56,433 nucleotides of DNA from positions 1-56,433 of the forward strand of contig CAYUIQ010000020.1 of assembly GCA_964444795.1 (NCBI GenBank), given 5' to 3'. Of the stretch, positions 35,332 to 44,009 are shown one piece after another (positions within the stretch are counted from its first letter, which is position 1; each line of letters opens with the position of its first letter). A program made the translations under genes and the position numbers. This stretch comes from JABMRP01 sp964444795. GTDB lineage: Bacteria; Planctomycetota; Planctomycetia; Pirellulales; Thermoguttaceae. The notes below the pieces were generated by a model. The model did not search any database. It was not told the DNA's origin and saw only the letters and a list, made by a program, of their open reading frames with translations.

Positions 35332-35967
35332 TCAGAAGGCAATCTCGCGGGCCTGCAACTGCTCGGCCAGCGCGTCGGCCGAGGTGTAGAGCACGGCATC
35401 GAAACCGGCGGCCAGTGCGCCTTCGACGTTGTCCGCCAGATCGTCGACGAAGAAGATTTGCGACGGATCGACGCCCGCCAACTCGGTGGCTGCCCGATAG
35501 ATGGGAGCCTCCGGTTTGCAGCAGCCGACCTTGTAACTCAGCGCGTGTTGCTCGAACGCCTCGTTGAGAAAGGGCCAGCGCCGGGTGCAATGTTCCCAGT
35601 GGTTCACGCAGGTATTGGAGAGGACCCCGAGCCGGTGACCGGCCCGACGGAGCCGCTCGATGATCGGCGCCGTGCCCTCGTTGAGCCAGAAGATGTCGCT
35701 GGCCGCTTGCAGCAGGGCGTCGAATTCGGGCGGGTTTTTCGTAATTTCGAGCCGTCGGCAGAACCCGTCGTGGAACTCCTCCGGCGTGATGCGGCCTCGT
35801 TCCAGTTCCCATTGCAACTGAAAATGAAAGATCGTACCACGCACCCGCTCGGGATCGACCCCGGCAACGGCGCCCATTTGTTCGCACATCCGTTGCGTGC
35901 TGAAGTCGACGAGTACCTTGCCGAGGTCGAAGTAGAGGAAGGTTGGGGGCATGTTGTTGGTCGTCAT
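35332..35967 (-). CDS. HAD family phosphatase, YihX-like
   Basis: A 211-residue cytoplasmic hydrolase of the HAD-IA subfamily. Motif I is LYFDLGKVLVDF, with nucleophile Asp14 and Gly16 at the second position as in YihX-type glucose-1-phosphatases, motif II is GVLSNTC, motif III has KPEAPIY, and motif IV is FFVDDLADNVEGA. The helical cap runs from about 25 to 100. The substrate is probably a small sugar phosphate. The ATG at 35965-35967 overlaps the stop of the DUF1080 gene (ATGA), with AAGGA upstream. Confidence 0.85.
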   Translation of the reverse strand: MTTNNMPPTFLYFDLGKVLVDFSTQRMCEQMGAVAGVDPERVRGTIFHFQLQWELERGRITPEEFHDGFCRRLEITKNPPEFDALLQAASDIFWLNEGTAPIIERLRRAGHRLGVLSNTCVNHWEHCTRRWPFLNEAFEQHALSYKVGCCKPEAPIYRAATELAGVDPSQIFFVDDLADNVEGALAAGFDAVLYTSADALAEQLQAREIAF

Positions 35968-36587
35968 AGTTCCTTGATCCGTACGTCCTTGTACCACGCC
36001 TCGCTGGGCCCGCCGCCGTGGATTTGCAGGCCGATGAGGCCCTTCCGCGGGATCGATGCGTCGGCCTCCGTGTAGTCGACCGTCTGCTGGCCGTTGATCC
36101 AGAGTTGAATCCGCGGGCCCTCGCAGCGGATCGTGTACTCGTTCCAATCGTCGCGGCGGACGATCTTGGCTCGCACCTCCTTCGACGGGCCGGCCAATAC
36201 GCGTCGCCGGCGCGACTCATCGTAAAGGCATCCCCACCAGCCGTCGCCCAAGTCGGGTTGATAGCCGATCATCTCGTGATGGTTGGGGATCCGCTGGCTG
36301 CGGATTTGCACGCCCGCGTTGGCCCCCTTGCCCAGCAGCTTGAACTTCAACCGCAGCTCGAAATCGCCGTATTCCTTCGCCGCACAGAGAAATTCATTCC
36401 GCGCCACGCGACCTTCGAGGCTCCCGCCGACGATCGCCCCCTCGCGAATCTGAAACACATCGAGATTTCCATTCCAGCCCTCCAGCGACTTGCCGTCGAA
36501 GAGCGGCACGAACCCCTCCTCCTCGGCCGCCATCGCCGAAGCGGAAAGCAGCGTGACGGCAAGCACGACCAGCCAGTTCGTTTTCAT
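35964..36587 (-). CDS. DUF1080 exported protein (3-keto-disaccharide hydrolase family)
   Basis: A 207-residue exported protein: signal peptide 1-20 (LVVLAVTLLSASAMA), then a concanavalin-like beta-sandwich with the family pattern: FVPLFDGKSLEGWNG, YGDFELRLKFKL, NAGVQIRSQRIP and the end GLIGLQIHGGGPSEAWYKDVRIKEL. DUF1080 proteins, very abundant in planctomycetes, bind or hydrolyse oligosaccharides; some act on 3-keto-disaccharides. The C-terminal KEL is normal. Translationally coupled to the HAD phosphatase that follows, suggesting sugar handling by both. Substrate not determinable. Confidence 0.9.
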   Translation of the reverse strand: MKTNWLVVLAVTLLSASAMAAEEEGFVPLFDGKSLEGWNGNLDVFQIREGAIVGGSLEGRVARNEFLCAAKEYGDFELRLKFKLLGKGANAGVQIRSQRIPNHHEMIGYQPDLGDGWWGCLYDESRRRRVLAGPSKEVRAKIVRRDDWNEYTIRCEGPRIQLWINGQQTVDYTEADASIPRKGLIGLQIHGGGPSEAWYKDVRIKEL

Positions 36588-36634
36588 TGTGGTGTCTCCT
36601 TGGGTAGAAGTCGTGGGGGTTTCTGATTAAACCA

Positions 36635-37324
36635 TTATATTGACGGCGAGCCCAGCTTCTCAAGCGTTGTCAACCACTGGTTGAAGTGCCGACAGGCTTT
36701 GCGCATCGTCTCCAAGCTGATATCTTTCGCCAAACGCGGCCCGTCGACATTCTCTTGGTAGTCGGGGAACAGCTTCTTGATTCTCGCCTTGGGATGGGAA
36801 TGTTGCCCCTCATCTATTTGCTCGGGAGTCTTGTACTGTCCACACATTGCGACAAGCTCTTCGGTGACCTTCTCGCGGTCATCGAATTGCAGATCGAACG
36901 CTTCCGGCTTCGACAGCACCAGCGCCTCGAACTCGTGGAGCTGAAGGTAGGGGATGAACCGATCGTCCTCCATCTCATCGGCCAGGGCCTTTTCGAGAAC
37001 CTCGACCCGGCGGTACGGATCCAGAAGCTCTTTCGCCTCCTCGTACCCGGGGAAATCGTCGGGGATCGCGTAAAGATCGACCATCATCGTGAAGTGGGCA
37101 TCTGGACTCCTGTCTTCCCGCAGCCACCGCTTCATGTCGCCCAGCGGTCTTATGAACTTCGCCATGCCGCCTTTGGGGATTCGTCCTTGTCGCCGCGATT
37201 CCATGCCCGTAAGTCGGGCCTTGGCCAACATGACTCCGAACGCTGCCAAATGAGGCACAAGCACATCCGAGGCGAACGTCTGTTCCGTCTGCCCTTCCAC
37301 GGTCATGTAAAGACGCTTCATCAG
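36635..37324 (-). CDS. DUF4276 family protein (Toprim-like), ATPase partner
   Basis: A 229-residue protein. It opens with MKRLYMTVEGQTEQTF, in which VEGQTE (Glu9, Glu13) is the DUF4276 signature resembling the Toprim glutamate motif, and then has MMVDLYAIPDDFPG (Asp82, Asp88, Asp89), the family block corresponding to the acidic metal-binding strand of Toprim nucleases. The C-terminal half is helical (FNQWLTTLEKLG). DUF4276 genes are usually paired with an AAA ATPase, as here: the start overlaps the ATPase stop by 4 bases (ATGA). It is probably a nuclease or effector subunit of a defence pair; this is inference from context. The ATG at 37324 is preferred to a more upstream start because of this coupling. 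Confidence 0.8.
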   Translation of the reverse strand: MMKRLYMTVEGQTEQTFASDVLVPHLAAFGVMLAKARLTGMESRRQGRIPKGGMAKFIRPLGDMKRWLREDRSPDAHFTMMVDLYAIPDDFPGYEEAKELLDPYRRVEVLEKALADEMEDDRFIPYLQLHEFEALVLSKPEAFDLQFDDREKVTEELVAMCGQYKTPEQIDEGQHSHPKARIKKLFPDYQENVDGPRLAKDISLETMRKACRHFNQWLTTLEKLGSPSI

Positions 37325-38475
37325 GCGGGCCCTCCGCCGAGCACGTTCTTCTCCCAGAGTTCGCGCATCGTGTACTCGGTGAGCCACTCCCGCAGCTTCT
37401 CGCTATCCTGCCTCTGAAACGTCGAGCCCTCATCGGTCTGCTCGACGACCACGATATCCTCCGGCTCAAACGACTCGATCAGGCCAGCAGATTGCGTGGC
37501 AACGATAATCTGGCAGTGGCACGACGCCTTCTTCATCAACGAAGCGAGGATATTCTTCGCGTACGGATGCAGCCCGAGTTCGGGTTCGTCGATGACGATC
37601 ACATTGGGAAGATCGGCCACTGGTTGCAGCAGAAGGGTGATGATTGCCATCGCGCGAAGTGTGCCATCAGAGAGCTGGTGCGGTCCGAACACCTGATCTG
37701 ACGTTCGTTCGCGCCAGTTCAAGACAACGTCGGCACCGCCCGGCAATGTTGGCTCCAAATCGAAATCGGCGAAGGTCGGGGCAATCTGACGAATCGCTCC
37801 GACAATCCGCCGGTAGGCCTTGGGATCATCGACGCGCTTAAGCCTGTAAAGGACGGCGGCGAGATTTCGACCGTCCGGCGCGAGACATCGGTTATCGTCG
37901 GCGTAGCAGGGCTGCCGAATGAACGCGGTCGGCGACGTATCGTTGAATTGATAGATGCGCGGGCCGCGAAGAAGATCCAAGAACATTTGCCCCGGATCGT
38001 CCGGGAAGGGGCCCTTCATGCTCTTGCCGACGTTGGCAAGAACGGTTAAGTATGTCTCCGAGGGCCCGGTCTCTGATGACACTGCCGAGCGAAGTGCTAG
38101 CCGTCGAATCTCTCCCGAGCCGTCCGCTGACGGAAACTCCAGCATCTCATCGGCAACGACCAGCGTGTCGGTCGGGGCGAAACGAAGCTGTACATTGTAG
38201 GCTGCCTCACCATCATCCATCGCGAAGGCCAAACGGGCCTCCATCTGCGGCGTGATCTTCGGTCCGAAGTGGAGGATCGAACTACTACGGCCCGACGCGG
38301 CAACATGCAACTGCAGCCGGCCGGCCATCATCTCGTGGATCATCTTGAAGAACGAGACGAGGTTGCTCTTCCCGGCGCCGTTGGCGCCAATCATCACGTT
38401 GAGCGGACGCAACTCCAAATCGAGCGTTCGGATCGACTTGAAGCCGCGAAGTTCGATTCGTTTCAGCCGTTGCAT
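37321..38475 (-). CDS. RecF/OLD-like AAA ATPase (AAA_21)
   Basis: A 384-residue ABC-type ATPase of the SMC/RecF class. Walker A is IGANGAGKSN (29-38), the signature-like segment is HQLSDGTLRAMAI, Walker B is NVIVIDEPELGLHPYA, followed by the switch region VATQSAGLI. It has no coiled-coil hinge, so it is a short ATPase of the type found with Toprim/DUF4276, DUF4435 or RloB partners in phage-defence pairs. The ATG at 38473-38475 gives MQRLKRIELRGFKSI, the typical start. The upstream frame extension is not homologous. First gene of the pair. Upstream lies an inverted repeat (38521-38585). Confidence 0.88.
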   Translation of the reverse strand: MQRLKRIELRGFKSIRTLDLELRPLNVMIGANGAGKSNLVSFFKMIHEMMAGRLQLHVAASGRSSSILHFGPKITPQMEARLAFAMDDGEAAYNVQLRFAPTDTLVVADEMLEFPSADGSGEIRRLALRSAVSSETGPSETYLTVLANVGKSMKGPFPDDPGQMFLDLLRGPRIYQFNDTSPTAFIRQPCYADDNRCLAPDGRNLAAVLYRLKRVDDPKAYRRIVGAIRQIAPTFADFDLEPTLPGGADVVLNWRERTSDQVFGPHQLSDGTLRAMAIITLLLQPVADLPNVIVIDEPELGLHPYAKNILASLMKKASCHCQIIVATQSAGLIESFEPEDIVVVEQTDEGSTFQRQDSEKLREWLTEYTMRELWEKNVLGGGPA

Positions 38476-38520
38476 CGTATCTAGCCTCGTAGCGGGCCGA
38501 GAAGGGTATGCCTCCGGAAC

Positions 38521-38585
38521 TGTACGATGGGCTTCCCAGCCCGTCGAGCTAGGATGATCGACGGGCTCGGAGGCCCATCGTACGG
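38521..38585. repeat. Inverted repeat, diverged copy of family A
   Basis: Arms at about 38521-38547 and 38558-38584 are near-perfect reverse complements (around three mismatches). The outer GTACGATGGG and the CCCGTCGA core match the element at 2734-2810, with a shorter spacer of about 10 bp. It lies in the gap between the divergent ATPase and ilvD genes. Confidence 0.75.
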
Positions 38586-38736
38586 AACCACGCAAATCCA
38601 ATACCGACCACAGGATAGCGTTTTTCGGCCCTCCTTTCCAGTGCCTCACCCCCCGGGCACCTCTACCGCCGACAGGCAATCCTCCGTACAATAACGGGTT
38701 GTTGTGAATGTTCCGCGAACAAAGGACCCCCAGACC

Positions 38737-40572
38737 ATGCGATCCGATACGATTAAACTCGGCGACGCTCGGGCACCTCATCGAAGTCTACTGCGGGCCA
38801 CCGGCCTGAAGGACAATGACTTCGGCAAGCCGTTTATCGCCATCTGTAATAGCTATACCGACATTATCCCCGGCCACATCCACTTGGACAAAGTGGGCGA
38901 GTTCGTCAAGCAGTGTGTCCGCGAGGCGGGCGGTGTGCCGTTTGTGTTCAATACGATCGGAGTCGACGACGGGATCGCCATGGGCCACGCGGGGATGAAG
39001 TTCTCGTTGCCCAGCCGGGAGATTATCGCCGATGCGGTCGAAACCATGGTCGGCGCCCATTGCTTCGACGGCATGATCTGTATCCCCAACTGCGATAAGA
39101 TCGTGCCCGGCATGTTGATGGCCGCCGTGCGCTGCAATGTGCCGACGATCTTCGCCAGCGGCGGACCGATGGAAGCCGGACACACGGCCGACGGCAAGAC
39201 GGTCGATCTGGTCGACGTCTTCATGGGCGCCGCGGCCCGACAGGGCGGCAAGATGGACGCCGACGAACTGCTCGAACTCGAACGGGCCGGTTGCCCCACC
39301 TGCGGCTCCTGCTCCGGTATGTTTACCGCCAACAGCATGAACTGCCTCTGCGAAGCGCTCGGCATGGCTCTGCCCACCAACGGCACGCTGCTGGCCACCA
39401 GCGCCGAACGCAAGAAGCTTTTCCAACGAGCCGGCCGGCGGATCGTCGAGATGGTGTTGGAGTTCAACCGCGTCGGCGAAGGCCACGGGCTGTTACCCCG
39501 CGAGATCATCACGGCGGAGTCGGTCGACAACTCGATGGTGCTCGACATGGCCATGGGCGGAAGCACCAATACCGTGTTGCACATGCTGGCCGTGGCCAAC
39601 GAGGCGGGCGTCGAGTACGACGTCGAGCGGATCAACCTTCTCAGCCAGCAGACGCCCAACGTCTGCAAGATCGCCCCCAGCAGCCATTACCACATGGAAG
39701 ACTGCCACAACGCGGGCGGCATCCACACGATCCTCGGCAGCGTGGCTCGTGGCCGGCCCGGGCTGTTGAATCTCGATTGCCCCACGGTCAGCGGCGAGAC
39801 GCTCCAGGGGAACATCGCCCGATACGACGTACGCGCCGAGACGGCCGACGCCGAGGCGTTGGAACTCGCCGCCGTGCGTGCCAGTCAGCAGCGTAACGTG
39901 CCCGGTATGAGCGTCGAAAAGGCGGCCGGCTCGATTCGCGACCTATCCGCCGACGATCTGGGCTTCGACCCGACCGATTGCATCCGCGAGGTGGAAACCG
40001 CCTACAGCGAAGAGGGCGGGCTGGTCATTCTCTACGGAAATCTGGCACCGCAAGGGGCCGTGGTCAAGGCGGCCGGCGTGTTGCCGCAGATGATGACCCA
40101 CAGCGGTCCGGCGGTGATCTTCGAGTCGGAAACCGAGGCCTACGAAGGGATCATCAACGGCAAGGTCACCGCCGGCGACGTTGTGGTGATTCGCTACGAA
40201 GGTCCCCGTGGCGGTCCCGGTATGCAAGAGATGCTTGCCCCCACCACGGCCATCAAGGGCATGGGATTGGACGACAAGGTCGCCCTAATCACCGACGGCC
40301 GTTTTTCCGGCGGCACGGCCGGTTCGTGCATCGGCCACATCAGCCCCGAAGCGGCCGTCGGCGGCCCGATTGGTCTGGTGCAGCCGGGCGATACGATCGA
40401 GATCGACATTCCCGCCCACAAGCTCGACGTGAAGTTGACCGACGACGAACTGGCCGCTCGCCGCGCGTCCTGGCAGTCGCCCGCCCCTCGCTACACCACC
40501 GGCTATCTGGCCAAATACGCCTCGATGGCCACCAGTGCCGACACCGGCGCCGTGTTGAAGTGGGATCAGTAG
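38737..40572 (+). CDS. ilvD: Dihydroxy-acid dehydratase
   Basis: Dehydrates 2,3-dihydroxy-isovalerate and its methyl-valerate homologue in valine, isoleucine and leucine biosynthesis. The 611-residue length and the sequence are typical. The Fe-S cysteines are visible: Cys37 (AICNSYTDIIPGH), Cys119 (CIPNCDKIVPG) and Cys192 (CGSCSGMFTANSMN), and the end of the protein is regular. The ATG at 38737 gives MRSDTIKLGDARAPHRSL, the family start; a GTG at 38704 in frame adds 11 unlikely residues. AAGGA at 38722-38726 lies upstream. No other ilv or leu gene is adjacent. The last bases of the gene are part of a direct repeat also found at 43850-43996. Confidence 0.97.
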   Translation: MRSDTIKLGDARAPHRSLLRATGLKDNDFGKPFIAICNSYTDIIPGHIHLDKVGEFVKQCVREAGGVPFVFNTIGVDDGIAMGHAGMKFSLPSREIIADAVETMVGAHCFDGMICIPNCDKIVPGMLMAAVRCNVPTIFASGGPMEAGHTADGKTVDLVDVFMGAAARQGGKMDADELLELERAGCPTCGSCSGMFTANSMNCLCEALGMALPTNGTLLATSAERKKLFQRAGRRIVEMVLEFNRVGEGHGLLPREIITAESVDNSMVLDMAMGGSTNTVLHMLAVANEAGVEYDVERINLLSQQTPNVCKIAPSSHYHMEDCHNAGGIHTILGSVARGRPGLLNLDCPTVSGETLQGNIARYDVRAETADAEALELAAVRASQQRNVPGMSVEKAAGSIRDLSADDLGFDPTDCIREVETAYSEEGGLVILYGNLAPQGAVVKAAGVLPQMMTHSGPAVIFESETEAYEGIINGKVTAGDVVVIRYEGPRGGPGMQEMLAPTTAIKGMGLDDKVALITDGRFSGGTAGSCIGHISPEAAVGGPIGLVQPGDTIEIDIPAHKLDVKLTDDELAARRASWQSPAPRYTTGYLAKYASMATSADTGAVLKWDQ

Positions 40573-40678
40573 GGTCGATTGGTGCCACTGGCATCTTGCC
40601 AGTGCTCCTTTGGCCGTAGCTTGTACACCGAAGCGACGCAGAAACACGGTGCGAGTGGATCGCCTTGAAGCGACGTAG
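40533..40678 (+). repeat. Direct repeat left copy, overlapping the ilvD 3' end
   Basis: The last 40 bases of ilvD, its stop codon and about 105 bp downstream recur at 43850-43996. The shared stretch includes GTGTTGAAGTGGGATCAGTAG (the ilvD C-terminus VLKWDQ and stop), then GATTGGTGCCAC, CCGTAGCTTGTAC, and GTGCGAGTGGATCGC. The part from about 40577 on is the dispersed repeat also at 477-560. Confidence 0.85.
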
Positions 40679-40761
40679 CGGTTTGCAGTTCCCAAAGAGG
40701 CAAGGTCTGGGGGCAAAAGGTACAACATTCCCTTTCTCGTTCCGATTAGAGAAAAAATCCC

Positions 40762-43700
40762 ATGAGGAAATCCCTCGTTCTTTCCGTCGCGATCGTGTTG
40801 CTCGCGTTCTTGCCGCCAGTTCTCGCCGACGAGACGACGGGCAAAACCGTTTCCTTCGACTTTGAAACGGACGGCTTGCAAGGCTGGCGTCACCTGGCGG
40901 GCGACCTCGGATGGGTGCGACGTCCCACGGCCAAATGCCCCGCGTCGGTGCAAACGCCCGAAAACGGCAAGTTCATCCTCGCGACCGACTATCGGCGATG
41001 TGGCTTGATGGAGTCGCCGGTTTTCAAAATCGAGGGCGACGAAGCGACGTTCTCCCTCGGCGGCGCCGGAAGCCCCCATGCCCACATAACGCTCCATGAC
41101 GAGGACGGGCGAGAACTCCTTCGGACGAACGTCCCGGTCGAAAGCCGTGCCAACGGCGACGAGTGGCAGCTCGAAACGACGCGCTGGGACCTTTCGCCGT
41201 ATGTCGGGCAACGCGTCTTCATGCGGATCACGGCCAATCCGATCGGCTATACGTTCAACCAGCGCGGAGCCGGCGGCAGATTCCAGGAGAGCTCCGTCAT
41301 CCTTGACAATTTCAAAGCCGAGGGTTTCGTGGACCAAGAGGCAACGAACAGACGGCTTGAGCGACAGGCTCGTGACAAGCAGGCCTCGATGGCAGCGATC
41401 CGTGCCCGCTTGGGCGAGATCGTTTTTGCCGTGCGAAAGGCCGATCGCGACGGCCATTGGTACGCCGATTTCGGACACTGGTCGGGCGACCCGAATCGCA
41501 AGTTCTTCCACGACGGCACGCGTCTCTGCGTCTTCAACGCCACGACCGGCAAGCTGACGACCTTGCTCGACGACCCGCGAGGCACGATCCGCGATCCGCA
41601 GGTCCATTACGATGCCAAGAAGGTGATCTTCTCGTATCGGCCCGACGGGGGCGAGCATTTTCACCTCCATGAGATCGACATTGACCGAACGGCCGACGGC
41701 GATCCGGTCGGAGCGAACCTGCGTCAACTGACCTCTGGCGATTACGACGATTACGAGCCGAGCTATTTCCCCGGCGAGCGGATCGTCTTCTGCTCCTCGC
41801 GATGCAAGCGTTTCGTGCCCTGCTATTTCACCGAGGTCGCGACCCTTCATCGCTGCAACGCCGACGGCAGCGACATTCGCGTTCTTTCGCCGAACGTCGA
41901 GCACGAGAACACGCCGTGCCCGTTGCCCGATGGTCGCATTCTGTATACCCGATGGGAGTATAACGAACGAAGCGTGCTCGATTTTCATCATCTCTGGACG
42001 GCCGCTCCCGACGGTCGGAACCAGGCCGTGTTCTACGGCAACATGCACCCCGGCTACTTGATGATCGACGCGAGGCCGATCCCCGGAAGCCGCAACGTCG
42101 TCTGCTCGATGGTGCCCGGCCATACGCGCAAGGAACATACGGGCACGGTCACCGTCATCGATCCGAGCAACGGGCCGGACGACAAGTCGGCGATCGCGCG
42201 CGTCGGCTGGAGCCGTAATGAACGCGACCCCTACCCGATCGGCGACGTCGGATTCCTGTTCGCCCAAAACGGACAGTTGCGGATCATGGACTACGAAGGT
42301 CGCACGGAGCTACTCTGGGCCGTCTCCGACGAGGAGAAGGAGGCGGGCATGATGGTCCAGGAGCCGCAACCGCTGGAAGCACGGCCGCGCGAACCGGTGA
42401 TCGCCGACCAAATCGACCGGGCCAAGACCACGGGCCTGCTCACGCTGACCGACGTTTACGCGGGACGCAACATGGAGGGCATCGAGCGAGGGTCGATCAA
42501 GAAGCTGCTCGTCTTGGAGATGTTGCCCAAGGCGTTGAACATCAGCAACGGGCCGGAGCCGACCAGCCGCTTTGCGAACAATCACGAACGCATCCTGGGC
42601 ACGGTGCCCGTCGAGCCCGACGGATCGGCGTCGTTTGAGATTCCCGCGGGCCGTGCGATATTTCTCGCCGCGCTGGACGAAAACGATATCGCCGTGAAGC
42701 GGATGCAGAGCTTCCTGACCGTTCAGCCAGGCGAGGTCGCCAGTTGCGTCGGATGCCATGAGCAGCGGATGCAAACGCCCCAAACGATGGATGCCGCCAC
42801 ACCGATGGCCATGCGACGCGAGCCGGACCGGATCGAACCGATCGCCGACGTGCCCGACGTCTTCGACTTCCACCGCGACATCCAGCCGATCTTCGATCGC
42901 CACTGCGTCGCATGCCACGACTACGACGCGACCGAGCAAGGCGGACCGCGGGCCGGCGGGATCGTCATGACCGGCGACCTCGGACCCGTTTGGGCACACA
43001 GCTACACGTTCCTGGCCGGACGTTTCGTCACCTTGGGCAAGAACACGGGCAACAATCCGCCGTTTCGGACCGGCAGCGGCGGAAGCCGGCTGATGAAGTA
43101 CATCGACGGCAGCCATCACGACGTCCGGCCTTCGGACCACGAGCGGAAGATGATCCGCCTCTGGCTCGACTCCGGAGCGATGTACGCCGGAACGCTTGCC
43201 GCCGAAGGAACGGGCATGATCTACATGCAGATCGGCAAGCAAAACGTCAACTACAAGGTCGCGACCTACGACTGGTTCGCCATGCCCGACGAGTGGCCCG
43301 AGCGACTTGCCGCCGCGCGCGAGGTCGCCGAGCGCCGCTGCAACGGGTGTCACACGACGAGCAAGACCCGGGCGGCCATTCCGGAGCTGGACGTCACGTT
43401 CTTCACGAATGCCCCGCCCCCGAAGCCCGTGCATCATATCGAGCGCATCCTCAATCTATCGCGACCCGAGAAGTCTTCACTTCTCTTGGCGCCGCTAAGC
43501 AAGGCGGCCGGTGGCTTCCGCGTCTGTCGCGAGAAGGGCGACCAAGCTCCCGTCTTTTCCAACACGGACGACCCCGACTACCAAGTACTCCTGGGCTATA
43601 TGAACGCCCTGCACGCAGCGCTCGATCGCAACAAGCGCTGCAACATGGACGGCTTCCGCCCGAGCCCGCATTATTTTCGCGCGATGAAACGCTACGGAGT

Positions 43701-43788
43701 CCTGCCGCCGGACTTCGATCCGGAGAGTGACCCGATTGATCCCTACGCGACCGATCGGAAGTATTGGGAATCGTTTTGGCTTCAATGA
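40762..43788 (+). CDS. HzsA-related multihaem exported protein
   Basis: A 1008-residue exported protein (signal 1-22, ending PPVLADE). N-terminal region (about 30-190) is a beta-sandwich (FDFETDGLQGWRHLAG). A central beta-propeller-like region follows, with blades such as VIFSYRPDGGEHFHLHEIDI, PDGRILYTRWEYNERSVLDF and HLWTAAPDGRN. This order resembles hydrazine synthase alpha subunit. The C-terminal third has three c-haem motifs: CVGCH (about residue 662), CVACH (about 715) and CNGCH (about 860). HzsA-related proteins are common in planctomycetes that are not anammox bacteria; they may be periplasmic oxidoreductases of unknown substrate. Nothing else for anammox is in the window, so I do not call it hydrazine synthase. 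The gene is bracketed by a direct repeat. Confidence 0.85.
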   Translation: MRKSLVLSVAIVLLAFLPPVLADETTGKTVSFDFETDGLQGWRHLAGDLGWVRRPTAKCPASVQTPENGKFILATDYRRCGLMESPVFKIEGDEATFSLGGAGSPHAHITLHDEDGRELLRTNVPVESRANGDEWQLETTRWDLSPYVGQRVFMRITANPIGYTFNQRGAGGRFQESSVILDNFKAEGFVDQEATNRRLERQARDKQASMAAIRARLGEIVFAVRKADRDGHWYADFGHWSGDPNRKFFHDGTRLCVFNATTGKLTTLLDDPRGTIRDPQVHYDAKKVIFSYRPDGGEHFHLHEIDIDRTADGDPVGANLRQLTSGDYDDYEPSYFPGERIVFCSSRCKRFVPCYFTEVATLHRCNADGSDIRVLSPNVEHENTPCPLPDGRILYTRWEYNERSVLDFHHLWTAAPDGRNQAVFYGNMHPGYLMIDARPIPGSRNVVCSMVPGHTRKEHTGTVTVIDPSNGPDDKSAIARVGWSRNERDPYPIGDVGFLFAQNGQLRIMDYEGRTELLWAVSDEEKEAGMMVQEPQPLEARPREPVIADQIDRAKTTGLLTLTDVYAGRNMEGIERGSIKKLLVLEMLPKALNISNGPEPTSRFANNHERILGTVPVEPDGSASFEIPAGRAIFLAALDENDIAVKRMQSFLTVQPGEVASCVGCHEQRMQTPQTMDAATPMAMRREPDRIEPIADVPDVFDFHRDIQPIFDRHCVACHDYDATEQGGPRAGGIVMTGDLGPVWAHSYTFLAGRFVTLGKNTGNNPPFRTGSGGSRLMKYIDGSHHDVRPSDHERKMIRLWLDSGAMYAGTLAAEGTGMIYMQIGKQNVNYKVATYDWFAMPDEWPERLAAAREVAERRCNGCHTTSKTRAAIPELDVTFFTNAPPPKPVHHIERILNLSRPEKSSLLLAPLSKAAGGFRVCREKGDQAPVFSNTDDPDYQVLLGYMNALHAALDRNKRCNMDGFRPSPHYFRAMKRYGVLPPDFDPESDPIDPYATDRKYWESFWLQ

Positions 43789-43849
43789 CGTGGGAAGAAG
43801 TAGAACGAGGTGCGCCGCGGAAGTGCGTTCGGTCAAACGCGCTGGCTGG

Positions 43850-43996
43850 CAGTGCCACTACGGGCGCTGTGTTGAAGTGGGATCAGTAGAGTTGATTGGT
43901 GCCACGGACATCTTGCGAGTGCCCCTTCGACCGTAGCTTGTACTGGGACGCGACCAAGAAACACAGTGCGAGTGGATCGCTTTGAAGCGATGTGAT
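43850..43996 (+). repeat. Direct repeat right copy, including a piece of ilvD 3' end
   Basis: About 60 bp after the HzsA-like gene the sequence repeats the ilvD tail (GTGTTGAAGTGGGATCAGTAG) followed by the dispersed repeat (ATTGGTGCCAC, CGTAGCTTGTAC, GTGCGAGTGGATCGCTTTGA). It is clearly homologous to 40533-40678 but with scattered substitutions, so it is not recent. The ilvD frame here has no upstream partner, making it a vestigial 3' end. Confidence 0.85.
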
Positions 43997-44009
43997 ACCC
44001 TACGACTAC

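Noticed and set aside
34970..36220. Minus-strand 416-codon frame over the HAD and DUF1080 genes
   Set aside because: Arginine-rich out-of-frame translation of the two real genes.
40285..42267. 660-codon minus-strand open frame across ilvD and the HzsA-like gene
   Set aside because: It crosses the boundary of two clear plus-strand genes and has no family features; it is a shadow of GC-rich codon use.
40762..43788. Possibility that the window carries an anammox hydrazine synthase operon
   Set aside because: Only a relative of the alpha subunit is present; no beta or gamma subunit or hydrazine dehydrogenase gene is near.
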